From assembly GCA_037042185.1 (NCBI GenBank), contig JAXQJY010000019.1:186001-250000 (forward strand): DNA of 64,000 bases. The letters run 5' to 3'. Shown piece by piece: positions 10,045 to 20,563 of the stretch (positions are counted from its first letter, which is position 1; each line of letters starts with the position of its first letter). Under the pieces are notes generated by a model. It made no database searches, was not told the origin of the DNA, and was given only the letters and a program-made list of their open reading frames with translations. This stretch comes from Sordariomycetes sp. S80-01Y. Taxonomy: Eukaryota > Ascomycota > Sordariomycetes. The position numbers and the translations under genes are program-made.

Positions 10045-12197
10045 CTATCGTGAATAGGGCCTGTTCATCAGAGCAATCTCCCTAGCGATCTCTGCCCACT
10101 CCATCTCTCGCTTCACCGGCGCCGGCGATTCGCCGGCGCGTTGCAAAGCCTCCTCCCAGCGGAGCAGCTCGTAGGCAAACCGTAGGTGAGGTTGTATGAT
10201 AACGTTCAAACGGCGGGCACGGACAAAGCAGTACGCGCGAGGGAAAGACATCTTGAAGGCGCGCATGACCTCGGCAATGCAGATGGTTGCGCTGCGGGAG
10301 ACCCCAACACGGCAATGTACAAGGGTTGCTGTGCCGTTTCGTCGTCCTCGTTCTAAACTTGTCAGTGAGAATTCGTAAGAGAGAGTGAGTAGAGCCTACC
10401 TATGAAGTCAAGACAACGTTGAAACTGGTCCGTCAAGGGATCTATGCCGTTGTCTTGCACGCCTTCGACGACGCAGACGTTGTCCTCACCCCACAACTCG
10501 AGGTCTCCATCGCGCCATATGGCCGTCTCACCAACACTAAGGATTTGGCAGATACCAAGCTCCCTCAACAAATCAGGATTGTTGGCGTGGCCCAAATTGC
10601 CCAGATAAAGGTAGTCCAGGATCCGGCTTGGGAATGACCCGTCGAGGCCAGGCAGCCATGTGGGTTCGTTTTTGACCATCTCAGTGATTTCTGTTAGACT
10701 TTTGTCAACACACTTTGGTGACTCGGTCAATAGACGTGGCGCTATGGCCTTGAGTAGGGCTACATCACTGGGGTAGGCGAAGAAGTTCCTGTTCATCTCA
10801 GTGTGCAGGTTCAGCCAAGCATCGGGCACCGCTCGTCCCGAACTGTAGCTATAATAAGCGATGCCGAGCAACGTGGACTCCGTGTACCCATCCCCGCAGT
10901 GAATGAGAATCTTCCGAGGGGTGTGTTTCTTCTCCGAGTTGTTGTCTTCGGCTGACATGCAGGAGTCCCCGTCAACGTCGGACTGGCTTGGATGGGCTGG
11001 GCGTGTGCCGTTGGCCAGATGATAGATCCACTGGCAAGTTTCCAAGATACCGTCCGCCTCATCATGACTATATGTCGGGGGCAGGATGCTTCCCGACGAG
11101 GGAAACTCATGGAAGGGTTGTGTGATTGTGTCTGATGGACTCTCAGCCACCAGCTGCAGCGCCTCTGGATTCAACCGCCCCCCATCATTACACTCGATGA
11201 GGATGTCGAACCTTCGCTCCTCCATGCTGCCGAGCTCCGGCGTTGGTCCCATGTATACGTTGTGAGAAATTTCTGACGCCTCTGTCATCTCCCACATCTC
11301 CCTTCTTTCTTGCTGGATAAAGTCTAGGACCTCGCCGGTGCTGTAGCCACATGAGTCGACAGCTACTATCTCGAGATGGTCCTCTTCAAACTCTGAACAA
11401 GGGCTCGTACACATGAAAACATTGTACTCGGGGAATTCATCTTCGGGCCCGACATGCTTTTCCATCCACCTATTCCTTGCCACAGCGAAGTCCCACGCCA
11501 CAGTCTTGACGGTGTCTTTATCGTCACCATACACGACAATGTCTGACATCAAGGCTGTCTTGACAGTCTGGATGTGAAAGTTGCGGACGGAGAATCCATC
11601 CCGCGGATCCGCCTCGAGGAATTCCGCATTGCTTCCCAATTGGATGAGCTCGTCGGGGGCGACAGCACCCTTGAGACGCGATCTAGTCAGATCGCCGTCC
11701 GCTTTGACTAGTGTCACTCCTCGGAAACACAACGGGGCCCTGCGACTCGTCCGCTTCCGAGCGCTGAAGAAGGTTTGCTGTAGGTGATTGTGAGGATGCA
11801 AGCCATGGAACCACGGGAAAACCAGGGCTGGGTCTGGGAGAGGACTTTGGGCAGCAACATCCAGGGCATTCGCTACTACCGTGGCATCAATTTCGTATAC
11901 GGACAGCGGTCCCGATTCGTGACGGGTATATTCATAGGGGGGATACAGGAGAGAAGTCTGACAGATGCCTGCGCTCTTGGGAGATTCTGGAGGTGTCTCA
12001 AGCTGATCACCTTTGGCTGGTCCAGTGGGGCATAATGGTATGTGCTTGTTCGGTACCGGGTGTTGTTGATGTTGGGAGGACTGCGAAGAAGGAGGAGTGT
12101 TCAGGCCCTCGAGTGACAAAGGAGGCGTGACAGGAGCATCTAAAGTAGAGGCAGGTCGGTGAGGTGGGATTGGTCTCGAGAGAGCAATCGTTGCCAT
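10045..12197 (-). CDS. PPS1: Dual-specificity protein phosphatase PPS1
   Basis: PPS1 is a Tyr/Ser/Thr phosphatase linked in yeast to S-phase checkpoint and DNA-synthesis control. Exons are 12197-10400 and 10352-10045 with a 47-bp intron (donor GTAGGC, acceptor TTTAG), giving about 701 residues. The active phosphatase domain starts near residue 520 (SRILDYLYLGNLGHANN). The intron lies just before the signature HCRVGVSRS at 612-620, so Cys613 is the predicted nucleophile; the VVEGVQDNGIDPL segment holds the candidate general acid. An upstream domain contains HCGDGYTES at 433-441, which looks like a second signature loop with the essential Arg replaced by Glu, so it is probably catalytically dead. 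The N-terminal ~80 residues are Pro/Ser/Gln-rich and likely disordered. Without the second exon the protein would lack its catalytic centre. Confidence 0.92.
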
Positions 12198-14089
12198 GTT
12201 GAATAAGGCTAGATTGCAGAGACTTGGTCAGAATGAAATCGACCAGGCCGAGGATCGATTGATCGATATTGTTGAGTTGATCTACCGGATCTGGAGTCGT
12301 CAAGATCTGCACCTGCTGTCAGCGGCCATTGCCTGGGCCATCCGATAGCGGACGGCGAGAGATGTGATTCGACCGACATACAATTACAGAGGTGATGGAA
12401 CTGCGAGAACAGAGGCCAAAATGCCCATGCCCCGATCATCAATAGTGTCCAAGGCTTGACTGCAACGTTGGGCAACAAAAGACGTCCGGCGTCGGGTGCT
12501 ATGGCGTATTGAGAAGCGAAGAAGCAACGATGCTGAGGCGGTGGCTGTTATCGGAGGGGCAGACGAGAGGCGGATGTTATGTCAATGTTCAGAGCTCAGT
12601 CCAACAGAGGCAGCGCGTGACGATGATATGATGTCCGATGGAGGTGATGATGATGGAAGAGAAGAACAGACAAGAAGCAGACGGCGGTCGAGGACGGACA
12701 CCTACGTGAGGTAGTCACCTCATTCCCTGTGGTGTTGCTTCTGTGAGGAGGTTCTGATGCACCATCAAACCCTCCATCCAATTGATCGGCGAGTGATAAG
12801 CGATTGCACAGGGATGGAGGGTGGCACGGACCACTCACGTCACGCTAACGTCGCCAGGGTTGGGCAGTCCGGGCGGGGTTCCTTGCGTCACGTGTTGTGA
12901 TTGGCCGCAGCTTTCGCCTTCCTGACAACGAAGAGATAGAGAGGCGAGGGCGCTGGCAGCCATTGCGGTTCAAATCAGCATCTATCTCAATCGTGAAACC
13001 GCACAGATAGTCTGTTATCTTGTTTGAAATCCAAATGGACAGCAGTGGCAGCTACCAGGGATGCTGCGATAGCACTGCATTAGCGCCTTCCAACCGCCCT
13101 CTGTCCACGGCGCTAAAGCGCGGCGCTTGCGACCCAACTGCCCTCCGGCCCACCGTTCCACCGCTCCCCGGATTTTCACTCGAAGTCACCTGTGCCTCAT
13201 CAGGTCCAGACCGAGAACTCGAGGCCACAGGCGCTGCCACCATTGAAGTCCAGCCTTGGAAACTCGCACACGGCGGCAAACGATCGTCTCCTGCTCACCC
13301 CACGATAAGCCACAGCCGCTAGCTACGACCTGCAAGCTACTTATTACTTCGATACTCTGCCCTCTTTGATTCAATCGTAGAGATCGACAACCCTGGGCCG
13401 CGGCCGGCCACCGCCAGCCCCTCGATTGCATTTGCCCATCTCGATGACCCCGGCTGCTTAGACTCAAACGCCATCCAAACCTTGTCTTGCCTGAGCTTCA
13501 GAGCTGTTTCGAGCTTCGCAATGCAACCCTCCGGCTCCTGCTGACCTGCACCTGGCTGTCAAGTCAGTCAACATCAGCCCGGGTCTCTGTGAGGAACCTT
13601 CAGAGTGTTGCTGGCAATTGTCCCAGCATAACCGCACTGTTCAGATGTCCGTGGTCCCAACGTGGGGTGACGGTGGTCTGCCGCCCAGGCTGCCTTCTTT
13701 TGGTGTCTGCGAAGCCTCCCGCCTTTAGGAGGCCTATCCCCGACGGTAGCGGCACCTTCAAAAAGGTGTCTTGCCACAGCTATGCATCCCATCGTCTGGT
13801 GCTTTAGGGATTGCCGGTCCTTTGACTCCCAGAAAACCCCGGCATAAACGGGTGACTTTGTTGCGCTGAGCCATGGTTCCAGAGTATTAGGCATGTTCAG
13901 TTACACTGACGAGACAGTAATAACCTCGCCTTTCAGTAGATCGGAAGCGAAATATCTCGTCTATGATTAAAATCTATGGTATGCCTCTATAGCCATTCTA
14001 GCAAAGGAGTAGCTGATACTATTCACATTCTTCTCCAAACCGCCATCTACGCGAGGATGCTCAGGCGACCGCGAGTCGAGGACCGCTGT
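12198..14089. other. Gene-free stretch between PPS1 and a surface-protein gene
   Basis: No gene could be supported in these 1.9 kb. The part next to 12198 must contain the PPS1 promoter. Open frames around 13020-13320 and 13490-13890 are mirrored on both strands and show no domain or plausible splice structure. Confidence 0.55.
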
Positions 14090-14782
14090 TTACATGGCAG
14101 CGAATAGACCAGCCATGGCGATTGCGGCGAGAACAGCAACAGAGCCAGTCTCCCGGGTAGCAGCGTTGCCGCCGTTGCCGCCCTCGTCGTTGCTGTTCTC
14201 ACTGTCGGCATCGTCGTTGGACGAGTCATCATTGTTATCGTTGGACGAGTCATCATTGTTATCGTTGGACGAGTCGTCATTGTTATCGTTGTCGTTGGAC
14301 GAATCGTCGTTGCTCGAGTCTTCATTGTTGTCCTCGGACGAATCGTCGTTGTCGTCGTTGTCATCGTTGTCGGAGCCCCTAGTGGGAGACGCCCAAGTGA
14401 TCTCAGTGCAGATGGTGAAGCCACCAGGCAGCATCTCGAGTGAGGATGCGATCTCGGGCACGTCGCTGCAGGCATCGATGAGGCTGTTCAAGTCATCGGT
14501 GTGAGCTATTTGCCAACTGGACACCTCCGACATGTATGAAGAGTAGTCGGAGGCGGACTCGCCAGTCACGGCGGGAATCTCGCAAGGGTCGGTAGCCGAG
14601 GCGAGCTGGGTCTGCTCCACGATGAACGAGGCGAGAGAGAGGTCGGGAGTGGGGATGTTCGTCAGAGCAGGGAGCAGCTCCATGGCGACGTCGCCGCACT
14701 CAGCCAAGTCGCGCTCCTCGAGCGGCACGGCGGCTGCGCCGGCGACGAGGAGGGCAAGGAGGTGTTGCTGCTGGGAACGCAT
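14090..14782 (-). CDS. Secreted GPI-type surface protein with acidic Asp/Asn/Ser repeats
   Basis: This single-exon gene encodes 230 residues of unknown function. A hydrophobic signal peptide (LLALLVAGAAAVP) starts the protein. A small globular part follows (about residues 20-130) with four cysteines (CGDVA, DPCEI, DACSDV, FTICTE), which may form two disulfides. Residues about 137-200 are almost only Asp, Asn, Ser and Glu, built from an imperfect NDDSSNDN-type unit; the DNA there is a tandem array of about 24 bp. The C-terminus has a small-residue site followed by a hydrophobic tail (VAVLAAIAMAGLFAAM), typical of GPI anchoring. This layout suggests a wall-attached protein with a hydrophilic spacer. 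No family was recognised. The start is the first ATG and immediately precedes the signal peptide. Confidence 0.82.
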   Translation of the reverse strand: MRSQQQHLLALLVAGAAAVPLEERDLAECGDVAMELLPALTNIPTPDLSLASFIVEQTQLASATDPCEIPAVTGESASDYSSYMSEVSSWQIAHTDDLNSLIDACSDVPEIASSLEMLPGGFTICTEITWASPTRGSDNDDNDDNDDSSEDNNEDSSNDDSSNDNDNNDDSSNDNNDDSSNDNNDDSSNDDADSENSNDEGGNGGNAATRETGSVAVLAAIAMAGLFAAM

Positions 14783-15791
14783 GACGGCGATTTGAGGATG
14801 AGGTTTGAGGGGATGGATTTTGAAGGCCGCTAACTTGGGTGAAGATGAGGTCCTAACGTGTTCAGAGGAACGCTCATGTGGGAGCCGCGATTGTCTTATG
14901 CATCGAAGGGGTCAATGTCCCATCGCGCCAAGCGTCGAGCACCGCCAAGACGCGCCAGAAGTCCGAATCGGCGCCGGGGTCGTCTTTCTTTCTGCTCACG
15001 TTTTTGCAGCGCGCCCCTGGTGAAAGCCCGCTAATTACGATACGGTCTCACGTTCTAGGCTAGGGTCGGTCAAGCTTATTTTCAAAGGCTGAGTCCAAGA
15101 ACCCACTGAGTTGCCTAGACTCAAGTCCCAGCCCGCGTTGTGGTGGAACCAATTGGTCCATGGCCATCCGACGGCCAGCCGTCTCCTACGAGAGTCTCGT
15201 TCTACCGACACCCTGTCAAGAATCGCGCAGCCCTTCGAGACAAGAGCTCGACGTGCGTCACGTAAACCACAACGGTCAGGACCGTGACGCATGTCGGTGC
15301 TGCGGGTTTAGTCTGTTGTGAAACTCAGCTGAGAGCCCACAACGAGGGCGAAATTTAATGACAGGATCACGAGAAGACCTGCCAAGAGATCAATAGTTCC
15401 GGAATGGGGCAAACAAAAAAATGGATCAGGCGCCCATTGGACACACAGTGAGAGCTAAATCGGGGCTACAGGGCTGAGCCATTGACATCGCCAAACACGA
15501 CTGCCGCTTGGTAATTGGGCAATTTCCAAAGTTCCGTTCGGCTTTTTCATGCATCCAGGCAGCGCCAATGGACAGCCCCTACGTAATTAGCACCTGGGCA
15601 AGGCTGATCCTAAAGAGCTTTGAAGAGCGTGCCGAGAAAGGCCTCAACTTTCAACAGCTTTATTGCTTCGTTTTCTGTTCGGTGGACTGGTAACTGAAGG
15701 TAAACGTAACTCCGAGACAGCAGACCTTTTTCCGATTTTCCCCTTTCAGACCTGGGTCAATCCGAGCATACGCCCTACGGATCATTCAAAG
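14783..15791. other. Gene-free stretch left of the arabinofuranosidase gene
   Basis: About 1 kb without a supportable gene. It should contain the promoter of the minus-strand surface-protein gene on its left and the 3' flank of the GH51 gene on its right. Confidence 0.55.
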
Positions 15792-17419
15792 CTACGGCTT
15801 CCAGCGCAGCATGGTCATCGAAGCTTTGGGGAAGTCATATGTGTCCTGGCTAGTCCAAGAACTCTCCTTGATGCTCACCTCGGACTTTTCTTCATTGTTG
15901 GTGCTCTGCACATTGTCGCCCGTCACTGTGTAGACCTCAACCTTGACACCACCCGGAATACCCTCAAGCTTGGTGGTGAAGCTCTTGGACTCGTGAATGT
16001 TGACGACCACAAGGGATACAATGCCCTCGTCGTTAACAGCAGCGCTCACTTCAATCCACGGTGTCTCAATGCTCCCTCGGATCCACTCCGGGTGAGTCGG
16101 ACCGTCGTATTCACCGCTTTGGACGTGGCAAGCCACTGTCGACCCGCGCATGTACTTGCTGAACAACAGAAGAGGCCACCAGGTCGACTGTTTATACAGA
16201 CCCGTCTTGGTGGTCATGAGCGGCGCAATGACGTTGACCGACTGGGCGATGGTGGCCATGCCGATGTACTTGGACTGGCGGACCAGAACGTTGAGCCAGT
16301 TTGCAACGGCCAGTGCATCCGAGAGGGTGTACTTCTCCTCGGCACCCAGCCATCCTGGGGCACGCACAGGGTCCCACACGTTCCACTCGTCAAAGCAGAT
16401 CTTTTGCTTCGGGACCTTGGGAGGGACCTTGTTCTCGATTCTCGCCAGGTCGATCAAGCTACCCGTGATTTCAATAGCTCTCTCGGCCTGCCTCGGCGCA
16501 GTAACGTTCTTGAGGTGGTCATTCGACGCAGTATATATGTGGATGCTGTGCATATCAATCAGAGACGACGCATCGTTGTCTCCAAGGACATGCATCGTGT
16601 AATTGATACACTCCTTGGTGACGTGGTAGTCCCAATGCGTCGGACCCTCCTTGCCGCAGAGGATCAGTTTGATTGACGGGTCGAGCAGCTTGAGCGCTTT
16701 TGCCCACTGGTAGGCCTTCTTTGCGTAGTCCTCCTGAGTCATCTGCTCGACCTGCCACGGCCCCCACGTCTCGTTGCCGAGCGCCCAATACTTGACGTTG
16801 TAGGGCTTCTCGCGGCCATTTTGGCGGCGCATGGAAGCGTAGTAACTATCGTCTTCGCAGTTGCAGTACTCGACCCAACCAAGAGCCTCTTCCAGGGTAC
16901 CAGTTCCCATATTGAAGCACAGGTAAGGCTCTGTGCCAACGACCTCGCACCACTTGAGAAACTCATCGGTGCCGAAAGCGTTGGTCTCGATACCGTGCCA
17001 CGCCAGCTCTTTCCTAAGACACCGATCAGCGTTGGCCCCCCTTCACGATGGGAGAGAAATCTGACCTCTTAGGGCGCTTATCCTTGGGACCAACACCATC
17101 CTGCCAGTGGTATGTTGCGCAAAAGTTGCCGCCAGGATACCTTACGACCGGACAGTTGAGCTCTTGAAACGCTTCGATGACATCCTTGCGGTAGCCATTC
17201 TCATCTGAAAGAGGGTTGCCAGGGTCATAGAGGCCTCCGTAGATGCAACGGCCCATGTGCCTGAGAAACCGTCAGAGATAATGTAATCAAAGGGCAGCAT
17301 GCTGGGACTAACTCTGTAAAGCCACCATAGGTGTTGTCGTCGATCTTCGAGATCTTGTGAGAGGGGTTGACTGATATGACAGGGGTCTCATCGTCGGAAA
17401 TCTTGGTAAAGGTCGCCAT
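15792..17419 (-). CDS. GH51 alpha-L-arabinofuranosidase, non-secreted type
   Basis: It should remove alpha-L-arabinofuranosyl units from short arabino-oligosaccharides. Exons are 17419-17313, 17260-17066 and 17013-15792; both introns are 52 bp. The product is about 507 residues, the size of the compact GH51 type. No signal peptide is visible (it starts MATFTKISDDETP), so intracellular action is likely. Family landmarks: IYGGLYDPGNPLSDENGYRK, RYPGGNFCATYHWQDGVGP, the acid/base Glu182 in LGNETWG and the nucleophile Glu310 in FDEWNVW. The N-terminal two thirds form the TIM barrel and the rest the beta-sandwich domain. The gene is divergent from a sugar transporter with 768 bp between start codons, suggesting co-regulation in pectin or hemicellulose arabinose use. 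The short first two exons are required for a complete barrel. Confidence 0.93.
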
Positions 17420-18043
17420 CTTGACACCAGATGAGAGTTGACAATGGCTTTGAACAAAAATGATAAACGACGAGCTGTAGAGAACAAGATGGGTTGAGGA
17501 GAGCGCTCTTACGCTTCGTCACTCTCGCAAGCTTCTCCAACATCTCCTCACCAGACCAAGGCTCGAGTGGGGGAACTGTGGTCCAAGGCCCCGTCGCTGG
17601 CTTACACGATGGCCCGAGGAGTGCGGAGACTCCTCAGTTTCGACTTTATGCGCACGAATCAGCTCTCATCTGCTCGCCCCCCCACGGCCCAAAGTCCACA
17701 ACTTTCTCCAGTCTCCATGGAGATTTCGACGAGCAACAAAGACCACCGCGATTTACTCGCCGCCTCACCTGTTCTTGGACGGCGAGAACCGACACTATCA
17801 AGCTGCGCACGTGGAGTCCATGAGCTTTTTTGCACGCGCACCAATAAGAGACATAGTCCTCATCCTACAGTTTGGGAACGACAGGGACTCAGTTCCGAGC
17901 GCTCCTTGAGCTTATGCCCAAGTCAAACTAGCGCCTCGGAAAACGACAACATGACTCTGACACTTTCCACCACATACACCGCACCGATGGCCAGGAAAAA
18001 TGGATTTCGCGACTGCATGGCCCCGCGACAACGATGGACTCGA

Positions 18044-18052
18044 CCCCAGGGG
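18044..18052. promoter_or_regulatory. Candidate CreA/Cre1 double site
   Basis: The palindromic CCCCAGGGG contains CTGGGG-type matches to SYGGRG on both strands. It lies about 135 bp upstream of the transporter start. The motif is short, so function is only suggested by the neighbouring carbon-use genes. Confidence 0.35.
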
Positions 18053-18102
18053 ACAGATCCATTGATCCCATGGGGCAATCCGTGAGGGGCTGGGAGTCTT
18101 GC

Positions 18103-18108
18103 TATAAG
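18103..18108 (+). promoter_or_regulatory. TATA-like box of the sugar transporter gene
   Basis: The hexamer TATAAG sits 80 bp before the start codon, the expected place for a core promoter with a leader of roughly 50 nt. Confidence 0.45.
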
Positions 18109-18187
18109 TACCTTCGCCGTCCACCTTTCCCACTCTCTCGGGGCGCAACTCACCATCCTCGACATCGCCGATTAGTTCATCATCACC

Positions 18188-19767
18188 ATGGCTATCCCTC
18201 CCAAGCTATACCAATGGCTGGTCGGTGTGTTTGCCTCCCTGGGCTCCCTCACCTACGGTTACGATCTGGGCGTCATTGCCCAGGTCATTGCCTCCAAGAA
18301 CTTCACCGACCAGTTCGGCGATGATCCCGCTCAGATCGGTGCTGTCGTCTCTGTTTTCACCGGCGGTGCTTTTTTCGGTGCGCTCTGCGCTGCCCCGTCT
18401 GGAGACCGTCTGGGCCGCAAATGGACCATCCTCATCGGCGCTGTCGTCTTTCTCCTCGGTGGTGCGCTGCAGACGAGCGCGCAGAGCATCGCCTACATGA
18501 TGGCCGGCCGAGCCATCTCGGGACTTGGGTAAGTTCACCTGGCCGGACAGAGTTGAGGGCATGGCTCTGACAAGATCGCAGTGTTGGTCAAATGGTTATG
18601 ATCATCCCTGTCTACCAGGCTGAGCTGTGCCATCCTGACATTCGCGGCACCGTGACTGCTCTTCAGCAGTTCATGCTTGGTGTTGGTGCATTGGTAGCCG
18701 CATGGATATCTTACGGGGCCGACATTGGTATCAACGACGATAATGAGCAGCAATGGCGTGTTCCACTGGGCATCCAGAACATCCCCGCCGGTGTCCTTGC
18801 TCTCCTCATCCTCCTATTCCCCGAGTCGCCTCGTTGGCTGATCGACCACGGAAAAGTCGAGCAGGGGCTGCAGACGCTCGCCAACCTGCACGCTCACGGA
18901 GATGTCAACAATGCTTGGGTCCAGGCCGAGTTCGCCCAAATTCAGGAGTCAATCGAGGCCGAACATGAGGCCTCAGCCAAGTCCTACACTGAGCTGTTCA
19001 AGGACAAGTCTTGCCTCCGCCGACTCTGGATCGCCTGCTCTGTGCAGGCTTCGATTCAGATGACAGGCGTTGCTGCGATTCAGTACTACTCCGTTGCTAT
19101 CTACGAGAAGATCGGCATCTCCGGAAGCGATACCCTCCGCTACCAGGCCATTTCAAACATCTTCGCCCTCGTGGCTCAGGGTCTTTGTATGGCCTTTATC
19201 GACTTAACCGGACGCCGTTGGCCTCTGATTCTCGGCAACTTCGGTAATTGCATCTCCTTCATCGTGGCGACTTGCCTGCTGGCTCTGTTCCCACCGGGGG
19301 AGGGGACGTCGAACACATCCGCCTCCTGGGCCTTCATCGTCATGACCTGGCTGTACAACTTCTCCTTCAGCGCAACATGCGGTCCCTTGTCGTGGATTAT
19401 CCCTGCCGAAATCTTCGACACCAAGACCCGAGCAAAGGGTGTCTCCATCGCGACCATGGTCAACACTGCCTTCAATGCCATGATTGCCCAAACAACATCC
19501 GTCGCTCTGGACGATGTGACGGGTATTGGGTGGAGGTGGTACATTCTCTTCATCGTCTGCAACTTCACCAACGCGGTCTACTTCTGGTGTGTCCTCCCTG
19601 AGACGTCAAAGCGTCCGCTCGAGGAGATGAGGTACCTCTTCACCGAAGCGCCAATCTTCGTGCCGACGATGAAGAGAGACCACATCATCTCGGGTGACCT
19701 GGAACGAAGAGCTGAGGAGGTGGAGAGGAAGCAGCAGGTTGATGCGGATGAGCGCGAGCAAATCTGA
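18188..19767 (+). CDS. MFS sugar transporter (sugar porter family)
   Basis: A plasma-membrane sugar:proton symporter is predicted. Two exons, 18188-18528 and 18582-19767, with a 53-bp intron (donor GTAAGT, acceptor CGCAG) give about 508 residues. About twelve membrane segments can be counted. Family signatures: GYDLGVIAQV in the first helix, GDRLGRKW in the loop between helices 2 and 3, FPESPRWLID after helix 6, GRRWPLIL after helix 8 and PETSKRPLEEM after helix 12. The NIPAG and QYYSVAIYEKIG stretches are typical of hexose/pentose porters. The short cytosolic tail is rich in Glu, Arg and Lys. Substrate cannot be read from sequence; the divergent GH51 arabinofuranosidase gene makes L-arabinose or an arabino-oligosaccharide a reasonable guess. 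Confidence 0.92.
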
Positions 19768-19957
19768 GTGCTCTTTATACAGCAATGTCTTCAATAGAGG
19801 ATAGAGTGAATATAGAGTGGTATATATGGATTATTTAGAATAGACGTAGAAGAAGAGTATATGACTATGAATAACCAAAGCAAGTCTTCCGTTTCGCCCC
19901 TATCAATGGCACTTGCAACACTGAGCTTCCTTCTGTCGCGGTGGGAACAGACAGTGT

Positions 19958-20563
19958 CTATAGCACCATAGCGCCGATAGCAGCCATAACAACAGCAGTA
20001 AGGGAAGCACTGACAGTGCCGGCAGCATCGCAATCATCGCCAAAACTGCCTCCACCTCCGCCGCCGCCGCCTCCTCCCCTCCTCCTCGCGCACAAATGCG
20101 GTCCATCATCTTCATCGTCCGCTCCACTGCCGTCCTCACACAGAAATCCATCACAGGTTTCCCCTGCATCGCAGTACGTGCCCAGGCTGCTGTCGTCATC
20201 ACAGCAGACGCTGCCGACCGGCATACAGCCCCATCCACACTGCTCCTCGTCGTCGCCACACTCTGTGGTCAGGGATCCATCGCAGTCGTCGCCTATCGCG
20301 CAGCAGCCACCATCGACACACAGGTCGCCATTCTCGCAGTAGGAGCCGTCGCCATAGTAGCAGCAGGTGGCGTCCATCGGCATGCAGTAGTCCACTTCAC
20401 AGGTGAACTGGTCAGTGTCGCAGGAGGACTGGCGGAGAGTGAGGAGGGAGTTGTGGTTGGGGGATTGATTCTTTGAGACGCCGTGCTGGATCTTGCGGGG
20501 CTTGGGGGCTTTGACGGCCAGTGTGAGGCCCGCGCTGGCCAGGAGGAGAATTGCCAGGCGCAT
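19958..20563 (-). CDS. Cysteine-rich secreted GPI-type protein
   Basis: This single-exon gene encodes 201 residues of unknown function. It starts with a signal peptide (LAILLLASAGLTLA). Residues about 45-145 hold some twenty cysteines, including repeated CC pairs (ATCCYYGDG, GGCCAIGDD, GSVCCDDD), spaced as two or three similar small disulfide-rich modules. A run of ten glycines follows, after an RRR group, then a hydrophobic tail (SLTAVVMAAIGAMVL) suited to GPI anchoring. The cysteine pattern does not match CFEM or hydrophobin. It could be a wall protein or effector-like protein. The start codon is the ATG directly before the signal peptide. Confidence 0.8.
   Translation of the reverse strand: MRLAILLLASAGLTLAVKAPKPRKIQHGVSKNQSPNHNSLLTLRQSSCDTDQFTCEVDYCMPMDATCCYYGDGSYCENGDLCVDGGCCAIGDDCDGSLTTECGDDEEQCGWGCMPVGSVCCDDDSSLGTYCDAGETCDGFLCEDGSGADDEDDGPHLCARRRGGGGGGGGGGSFGDDCDAAGTVSASLTAVVMAAIGAMVL

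Larger units (their letters stand above)
17420..18187. promoter_or_regulatory. Divergent promoter between GH51 and sugar transporter genes
   Basis: This 768-bp spacer serves two divergent carbohydrate genes. I found no GGCTAA box of the XlnR/Xyr1/AraR kind by eye. Candidate CreA/Cre1 carbon-repression motifs of the SYGGRG class are present, best as the overlapping pair CCCCAGGGG at 18044-18052. A TATA-like TATAAG lies at 18103-18108, about 80 bp before the transporter ATG. Confidence 0.5.

Noticed and set aside
13020-13322. 100-codon plus-strand frame
   Set aside because: No domain, no conserved segment, and a similar-length frame exists on the opposite strand.
14094-14504. 136-codon plus-strand Ser/Leu-rich frame
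   Set aside because: It is the antisense image of the Asp/Asn/Ser repeat in the minus-strand surface-protein gene.
15663-16676. 337-codon plus-strand frame
   Set aside because: It lies antisense to the GH51 gene, whose catalytic motifs and splice sites are clear.
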